From positions 1,736,001 through 1,800,000 of the forward strand of contig CAWJVZ010000004.1 in the NCBI GenBank assembly GCA_963846475.1: 64,000 nucleotides of DNA, in the 5' to 3' direction. Shown here piece by piece: positions 60,341 to 64,000 of this stretch. How positions within the stretch are numbered: position 1 is the first letter of the stretch; each line of letters opens with the position of its first letter. The translations under genes and the position numbers were made by a program. This DNA comes from DASWJZ01 sp963846475 (GTDB taxonomy: Bacteria > Pseudomonadota > Alphaproteobacteria > Rhizobiales > Afifellaceae). Below the pieces are notes generated by a model. The model worked only from the letters and a program-made list of their open reading frames with translations, did not search any database and was not told the origin of the DNA.

Positions 60341-61030
60341 TCAACGGGCCGGTCCGGCGGCGGTTCCGGCCGCGCCGGCGGCGGCGACGGAGCGGGCGAA
60401 GGCTGCCATGTGGAAGCGGATCTGCGCGTCGGGATAGCGCCATTTGGCGCCGACCGGGCAGGCATTGCGGGCGTGGCAACCCACCTCCGGACAGGCGGCA
60501 TCCGGACGTGCCAGGTGGGCGGCGCAGGCGGGGACGTCGTAGTTCTGGCCGGTGAAGGCGCCGACAGGGCAGGCGCTCAGGCACGGCTTTGCGGCGCAGC
60601 TTTCACAGGGGCTCGGCGCGGCGGAGCGGGGCGGCAGCGGCAAGCGTTCGGCGAAGACGAGCGCGGCGCGCCAGGCGTGCCAGAGGCCGAATTCCGGGTG
60701 GATCAGCAGGCCGAGCGGCGACGGGTGGAGCGTTTCGGCGCGCGCCGCCCAGCGCTGGAACGGCCAGTGCGGCTCGCCGAAGGGGTATCTTGGGACGGCG
60801 CCGAATTCCGCCGCGACCGGCTCGATCACCTGGCGCGTCCAGCGGTTCAGCGGGTCGGGGAAATCGTCGATATGGGGCTCGAAGCTCTGCCACATCGCGC
60901 CGCCGGCATTGCCGACGAGGAGCAAAGTGGCGCCGAGCCGCTCCTGCGGATCGGGGTGAAAACCGCCGCGCAAGATGAGGCCGTGCGGCGCGAGGCGCAC
61001 GGTGAGCGAAGCGAGGACGTCGCCTTCCAT
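60341..61030 (-). CDS. 4Fe-4S ferredoxin-domain protein, QueG-like C-terminus
   Basis: 229 residues. The N-terminal half (LRGGFHPDPQERLGATLLLVGNAGG, FEPHIDDFPDPLNRWTR) has no known motif. The C-terminal half binds clusters: CESCAAKPCLSACPVGAFTG (4Fe-4S, CxxCxxxCxxxCP-type), then CAAHLARPDAACPEVGC and CHARNACPVG. This arrangement resembles the C-terminal part of epoxyqueuosine reductase but lacks the B12-binding part. Its role could be an electron-transfer or small reductase protein. It follows the GNAT gene by 18 bases on the same strand. Confidence 0.82.
   Translation of the reverse strand: MEGDVLASLTVRLAPHGLILRGGFHPDPQERLGATLLLVGNAGGAMWQSFEPHIDDFPDPLNRWTRQVIEPVAAEFGAVPRYPFGEPHWPFQRWAARAETLHPSPLGLLIHPEFGLWHAWRAALVFAERLPLPPRSAAPSPCESCAAKPCLSACPVGAFTGQNYDVPACAAHLARPDAACPEVGCHARNACPVGAKWRYPDAQIRFHMAAFARSVAAAGAAGTAAGPAR
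60343..60367 (-). promoter_or_regulatory. EcfG (general stress) promoter of csbD
   Basis: On the minus strand GGAAC (60367-60363), 16 bases, then CGTT (60346-60343): a perfect match to the EcfG consensus. Transcription would start near 60336, about 20 bases before the csbD ATG. The site lies in the last codons of the preceding ferredoxin-type gene. Confidence 0.8.
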
Positions 61031-61048
61031 GCTGCCGTCACCTCGCCT

Positions 61049-61579
61049 TCATCTTTGCCGAGCCGCCGCATCGTTGCGGCGGAGCTCGAAGCGGATCGCG
61101 CCGGGATGATTGGCCGGGCCGCCGGGTCCAAAACCGGCCTTTTCAAGGACGCGGATCGAAGCCGCCAACTCCGGCAGCGTCTCCGCCAGAATAGACTGGA
61201 CGCGTGCATCGGCATAGGCGAAGGCAAGCATGCCGAGCGTCGCCTCGGTCGCAAACCCTTGGCCGCGGAACGGGGCCGCGACGGCATAGCCCAGCATGAC
61301 TGCGCCCTCCTTGGGCGGGCCGAAGAAACCGCCGACGCCGACGAGCCGGCGCGGCCGATCCGCGAGAAAATAGCGCATGCCCCAGGCCGGGTCGAAGTTC
61401 TCCGCTTCCGCCCACGCCAGAGCGCGCTCAAGATCGTCGCGCTCGAAAAATTCCGGCGGCCACGCCTCCGGCATCGCGGCGTGGAGGAGCGCACCGAGCT
61501 TTTCCGGGCTTTCCAGCTCGGCGCGGATCATCGCAGGCATGGCCTCGATCAGCTCCAGGCGGGCGGTGACGATCGGCAT
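61049..61579 (-). CDS. GNAT N-acetyltransferase (RimJ/RimL type)
   Basis: 176 residues. It starts MPIVTARLELIEAMPAMIRA and contains RRLVGVGGFFGPPKEGAVM, then the acetyl-CoA pyrophosphate loop GYAVAAPFRGQGFATEA, ATLGMLAFAYADARV and the C-terminal NHPGAIRFELRR. This is the RimJ/L layout, acetylating protein N-termini or small amines. GGGAGACG precedes the ATG. It lies 11 bases after the 2H phosphoesterase gene on the same strand. Substrate unknown. Confidence 0.9.
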   Translation of the reverse strand: MPIVTARLELIEAMPAMIRAELESPEKLGALLHAAMPEAWPPEFFERDDLERALAWAEAENFDPAWGMRYFLADRPRRLVGVGGFFGPPKEGAVMLGYAVAAPFRGQGFATEATLGMLAFAYADARVQSILAETLPELAASIRVLEKAGFGPGGPANHPGAIRFELRRNDAAARQR

Positions 61580-61590
61580 CGGGCGTCTCC

Positions 61591-62112
61591 CTACCGGAAG
61601 CGGAAGAGCTGGACGTGCTCCCAAGGGCCTTCGCGATAGCGCCAGAGATGCAGGCCGAGGCCTGTGAGCCGCTTCGGCAAAAACGTCGCGGCGATCTCCC
61701 GCTCGGTCCGCCGCGCCTCGACCGGGCCGACATTGTTCTGGACGGTAATGTGCGGGCGGAAGGAATCGTCGGGGCCGAGCCACGGTCGGAACTCGCGGGC
61801 GAGCTCGTCGCGCAACGCATTGAGCTGCGGCGAGCGGAGCTGGATGGCGACGCCGCGCTCCGACGCCTTCGCCGCGCCGACCTCCACGTCGATCGGGCGC
61901 CGGCCGGCCGAAAGCTCGCGCAGGAGCGCCTTGATGTCGCGGCCGCGCTCGCCCGGCAGCCGCGGGAACAGCGTGACATGCGCCGGCACGAGATTGCGCT
62001 CGGGCGGAAAATAGCGGCGGCGCAGCTCGTCGAAGCGCGCGAAGGCTGCGCCGTCCATTTCCAGCGTGACGATGAAGGCGGGCGCCTCGCCTAGACCGTT
62101 TCCGGCCGCCAT
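61591..62112 (-). CDS. 2H phosphoesterase (LigT / 2'-5' RNA ligase-like)
   Basis: 173 residues with the two-histidine signature. First H-x-T in LVPAHVTLFPRLPG, second in RPHITVQNNVGP, about 85 residues apart as in the family, flanked by AFIVTLEMDGAAFARFDEL and LHLWRYREGPWEHVQLFRF. The family hydrolyses or ligates 2',3'-cyclic or 2',5' phosphodiester bonds in small RNA molecules. ATG 62112 begins inside the 3' end of the HAD gene (22-base overlap), suggesting translational coupling. No RNA-repair partner (RtcB, Rnl) is nearby. Confidence 0.85.
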   Translation of the reverse strand: MAAGNGLGEAPAFIVTLEMDGAAFARFDELRRRYFPPERNLVPAHVTLFPRLPGERGRDIKALLRELSAGRRPIDVEVGAAKASERGVAIQLRSPQLNALRDELAREFRPWLGPDDSFRPHITVQNNVGPVEARRTEREIAATFLPKRLTGLGLHLWRYREGPWEHVQLFRFR

Positions 62113-62771
62113 TCGCGCAACGCCTCCACGGTGGCGGGGAAATCCCTCAGGCAGCGGATGATGGTGAGCGCGCCGGCATCCATCAGCGCCTCGCCGTGGC
62201 CGGGCCAGGAATGCGACGCGCCGGTGAAGCCGACGACGCGCATGCCTGCCGCCACGCCGCCGGTCACGCCGGCGACGGAATCCTCCAGGACGATCGTCTC
62301 GGCGGGGTCGGCCTCCAGCTCGCGCGCGGCGTGGAGGAAGACGTCGGGGGCCGGCTTGCCGCGCCCCTCGCCGACATTGCGGGCGGAGAACACATAGGGG
62401 CGGAAGCGGTCCCACAGCCCGGCCTTAGCGAGCGAAATTTGCAGCCGCTCGGGGCGCGAATTGGAGCAGATGCAGCGGGGGCCGTCGAGGCGGTCGAGCA
62501 TGTCGTGCACGCCGGGGATCGGGTCCACCTCCTCGCCGAGGCGACGGTCGGTCTCCACCTCGGCGCGGCGGATCACCTCCTTGGGGATGGGCCGGCCGAT
62601 CTCCGCGCCGGCGAGCTGGAAGATTCTTTCGGTGGTGAACCCGGCAAAACGGTGCGCCAGCTCCTCCGGCGTGATCTCGTAGCCGTATTCGCGCAGGAAT
62701 TCGCAATCCACGCGCGCCGAGATGATCTCGGAATCGATGAGCACGCCGTCGCAGTCGAAGATGATGAGCAT
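62091..62771 (-). CDS. HAD-superfamily phosphatase (beta-phosphoglucomutase-like)
   Basis: 226 residues. Motif I DCDGVLIDSE, cap domain (about 18-85), motif II region CICSNSRP, motif III Lys in GRGKPAPDVF, and motif IV VLEDSVAGVTGGVAAGM. This is the subclass IA type with a helical cap near the N-terminus, acting on sugar or other small phosphates. Start ATG 62771. It heads the minus-strand unit HAD, 2H phosphoesterase, GNAT, ferredoxin-type protein. The specific substrate is not predictable. Confidence 0.9.
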   Translation of the reverse strand: MLIIFDCDGVLIDSEIISARVDCEFLREYGYEITPEELAHRFAGFTTERIFQLAGAEIGRPIPKEVIRRAEVETDRRLGEEVDPIPGVHDMLDRLDGPRCICSNSRPERLQISLAKAGLWDRFRPYVFSARNVGEGRGKPAPDVFLHAARELEADPAETIVLEDSVAGVTGGVAAGMRVVGFTGASHSWPGHGEALMDAGALTIIRCLRDFPATVEALREWRPETV

Positions 62772-62810
62772 GGCGCGCCCGTGTAGCAGGCTTCAGGCCC
62801 GGAGCAAGCC

Positions 62811-63011
62811 TCAGGCGCCGCCGATGCCCTCGATCACCTTGCCGGTGCCGCCGCAATGCGGACACTGCTTGTTGCCGAGCCGCCCGCTGCCATTGCATTC
62901 GGGGCAGACGTTCTCGCCGGTGCCCGGCGTTCCGGGCAGGGCGTCGTCGCCGGCAGCGGGGCGGGTCCGTGTATTGTCGGCGGATTTGTTGTCGCCCGGT
63001 CGATTCGTCAC
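62811..63011 (-). CDS. Small DnaJ-type zinc-finger protein
   Basis: 66 residues. After a disordered N-terminus (MTNRPGDNKSADNTRTRPAA) there is a zinc-binding pair CPECNGSGRLGNKQCPHCGG-TGK, the CxxCxGxG pattern of DnaJ zinc fingers in a single unit. It starts at GTG 63011 with GGGAGG 5-6 bases upstream. Probably a small cytosolic protein with one zinc ion; a role in folding or RNA binding would be a guess. Forty bases upstream of the HAD gene on the same strand. Confidence 0.82.
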   Translation of the reverse strand: MTNRPGDNKSADNTRTRPAAGDDALPGTPGTGENVCPECNGSGRLGNKQCPHCGGTGKVIEGIGGA

Positions 63012-63123
63012 GTGAGCCTCCCTGGCTTTCGCGGCCTTTTGGGCAAACGCCGCGGGCTTGAAGGGGTTGCAGCTGGTCTCTCCGGCTTTTGTGACTTAGG
63101 CTTGCACCAGGGGGTTCGCCGGG

Positions 63124-63318
63124 ATGAAGATCCTGAGCCATGACGAGGATCAGGTCGACGTCCGTTTCACCACGGGCGAGCTCATCCTGCTCCGCCATCT
63201 GCTCGACCAGTTCTGCACCGGCGCGCACGCAGATATCTCGGTCGTCGAGGCGGAAGCGTTGTTGCGGCGCCTGGCCGCCGCCTTGGAGCGGCTTACGGTC
63301 ACGCCGCCGGCCGATTGA
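63124..63318 (+). CDS. Small conserved-looking hypothetical protein
   Basis: 64 residues: MKILSHDEDQVDVRFTTGEL, then ILLRHLLDQFCTGAHADISV and a helical VVEAEALLRRLAAALERLTV. Balanced composition with alternating helix-like segments suggests a real protein, unlike chance frames here. The ribosome site (CCGGGA) is weak. No domain recognised. It lies between the zinc-finger gene (divergent) and threonine synthase (same strand, 81 bases). Confidence 0.5.
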   Translation: MKILSHDEDQVDVRFTTGELILLRHLLDQFCTGAHADISVVEAEALLRRLAAALERLTVTPPAD

Positions 63319-63399
63319 CGATGCTCCCTCTCGCGGCTTGATTTCCACGGCTCTGCCGGGCCTATAGTGCGCCTCCCGCTACAACGGAGTTTCCGCAAG

Positions 63400-64000
63400 G
63401 TGCGTTATGTCTCGACCCGCGGCGAAGCCCCGAGCCTCGGTTTCCGCGAGGTCGTGCTGGCCGGCCTCGCCCGCGACGGCGGCCTCTATGTGCCCGAGAC
63501 CTGGCCGGAGCTGACCAGCGCCGAGATCGCCGAGCTTGCCGGCCGCTCCTACGCGGAGGCGGCATTCCGTATCGTCAGCCGGTTTGCGGGCAACGAAATT
63601 CCCCACCGCGCGCTCCGCCGCATGGTCGACGAGGCCTACGCCACGTTCCGCCACGAGGCGGTGACGCCGCTCGTGCAGATCGGCCCGAACCATTTCCTCC
63701 TGGAGCTCTTCCACGGGCCGACGCTCGCCTTCAAGGACGTCGCCATGCAGTTCCTGGCCCGCCTCATGGACCATGTGCTCGCCGAGCGCGGCGCCAGGGC
63801 GACCATCATCGGCGCTACTTCCGGCGACACCGGGGGCGCCGCGATCGAGGCTTTCCGCGGCCGCGGACGCATCGACGTGGCAATCCTGTTTCCCGACGGC
63901 CGCGTCTCTGCGGTGCAGCGGCGGCAGATGACGACGGCGCGCGAAAAGAACGTCCAGGCCATCGCCATCGACGGAAATTTCGACGATGCCCAGGCGCTGG
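63400..64000 (+). CDS. thrC: Threonine synthase, N-terminal part (runs off the window)
   Basis: First 200 residues of a PLP-dependent threonine synthase converting O-phosphohomoserine to threonine. Seen: RYVSTRGEAPSLGFREVVLA, DGGLYVPETWPEL, FLLELFHGPTLAFKD (PLP lysine in FKD), then TIIGATSGDTGGAAIEAF with the phosphate-binding SGDTGG loop and ILFPDGRVSAVQRRQMTT. It starts at GTG 63400, with CGGAG about 10 bases upstream. The rest of the gene lies beyond position 64000. Confidence 0.95.
   Translation, partial: MRYVSTRGEAPSLGFREVVLAGLARDGGLYVPETWPELTSAEIAELAGRSYAEAAFRIVSRFAGNEIPHRALRRMVDEAYATFRHEAVTPLVQIGPNHFLLELFHGPTLAFKDVAMQFLARLMDHVLAERGARATIIGATSGDTGGAAIEAFRGRGRIDVAILFPDGRVSAVQRRQMTTAREKNVQAIAIDGNFDDAQAL

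Noticed and set aside
63000..63062. EcfG-like promoter (GCAAC-N16-CGTT) upstream of the zinc-finger gene on the minus strand
   Set aside because: The -35 element has a mismatch at a critical position (GCAAC instead of GGAAC), so it was not called, although the spacing is right.

Overview
This window is a GC-rich (about two-thirds G+C by eye) chromosomal stretch from an alphaproteobacterium, most likely of the order Hyphomicrobiales (Rhizobiales). The evidence is a CpdR-type cell-cycle receiver, an HWE-family histidine kinase, two perfect EcfG-type general-stress promoters (GGAAC-N16-CGTT), an RpoH promoter followed by a ROSE-like RNA thermometer, a DUF459 protein, and short palindromic repeats of the kind common in these genomes. 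The family cannot be fixed from sequence reading alone.

Layout. 0-9.7 kb is a surface or exopolysaccharide cluster: a glycosyltransferase tail, a Wzc/ExoP-like autokinase, an O-antigen-ligase-like polymerase, then on the minus strand two BioF2-like acyltransferases, a Wzx-like flippase and an ExoY-like initiating sugar transferase, and finally a WecB/TagA glycosyltransferase. 9.7-17.3 kb is housekeeping: glycyl-tRNA synthetase, tRNA-Val(GAC), cpdR, N-formylglutamate amidohydrolase, an alpha/beta hydrolase, two related exported proteins, hsp20 and threonine aldolase. 18-25 kb carries gltB and gltD, separated by a small lower-GC island with toxin-antitoxin-like genes. 25-33 kb holds a DUF459 protein, a lytic transglycosylase, galE, galU, an outer-membrane barrel protein and an NfeD/SPFH pair. 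Three genes here (transglycosylase, galE, outer-membrane protein) are broken by single-base insertions, as is one acyltransferase near 4.2 kb.

33.4-55.1 kb is bounded by two nearly identical IS110-family elements in inverted orientation. Between them lie an SDR oxidoreductase, a DJ-1/PfpI protein, an RTX protein, a receiver protein, ferrochelatase, an HWE kinase plus receiver operon, a phosphodiesterase followed by a complete peptide-type ABC transporter operon, and an acyl-CoA dehydrogenase / acyl-CoA ligase / CaiD operon. 55-64 kb holds a PAS-LuxR regulator, a Gln/Pro-repeat PRC-barrel exported protein, an isolated phage-tail-tube-like protein, csbD, a ferredoxin-type protein, a GNAT enzyme, a 2H phosphoesterase, a HAD phosphatase, two small proteins and the start of threonine synthase.

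Most notable observations. (1) The two IS110 copies each keep a 333-nt 5' non-coding region, the place where IS110 bridge RNAs are encoded. They sit at the same position inside two diverged copies of one structured repeat, whose stem shows a compensatory base-pair change. (2) hsp20 has an RpoH promoter and a hairpin that pairs its Shine-Dalgarno sequence around a bulged G. (3) Perfect EcfG promoters precede the HWE kinase and csbD. (4) A toxin-antitoxin-like island splits gltB from gltD. (5) Six single-base insertions, all at short base runs, break four genes; sequencing error is the simplest explanation.
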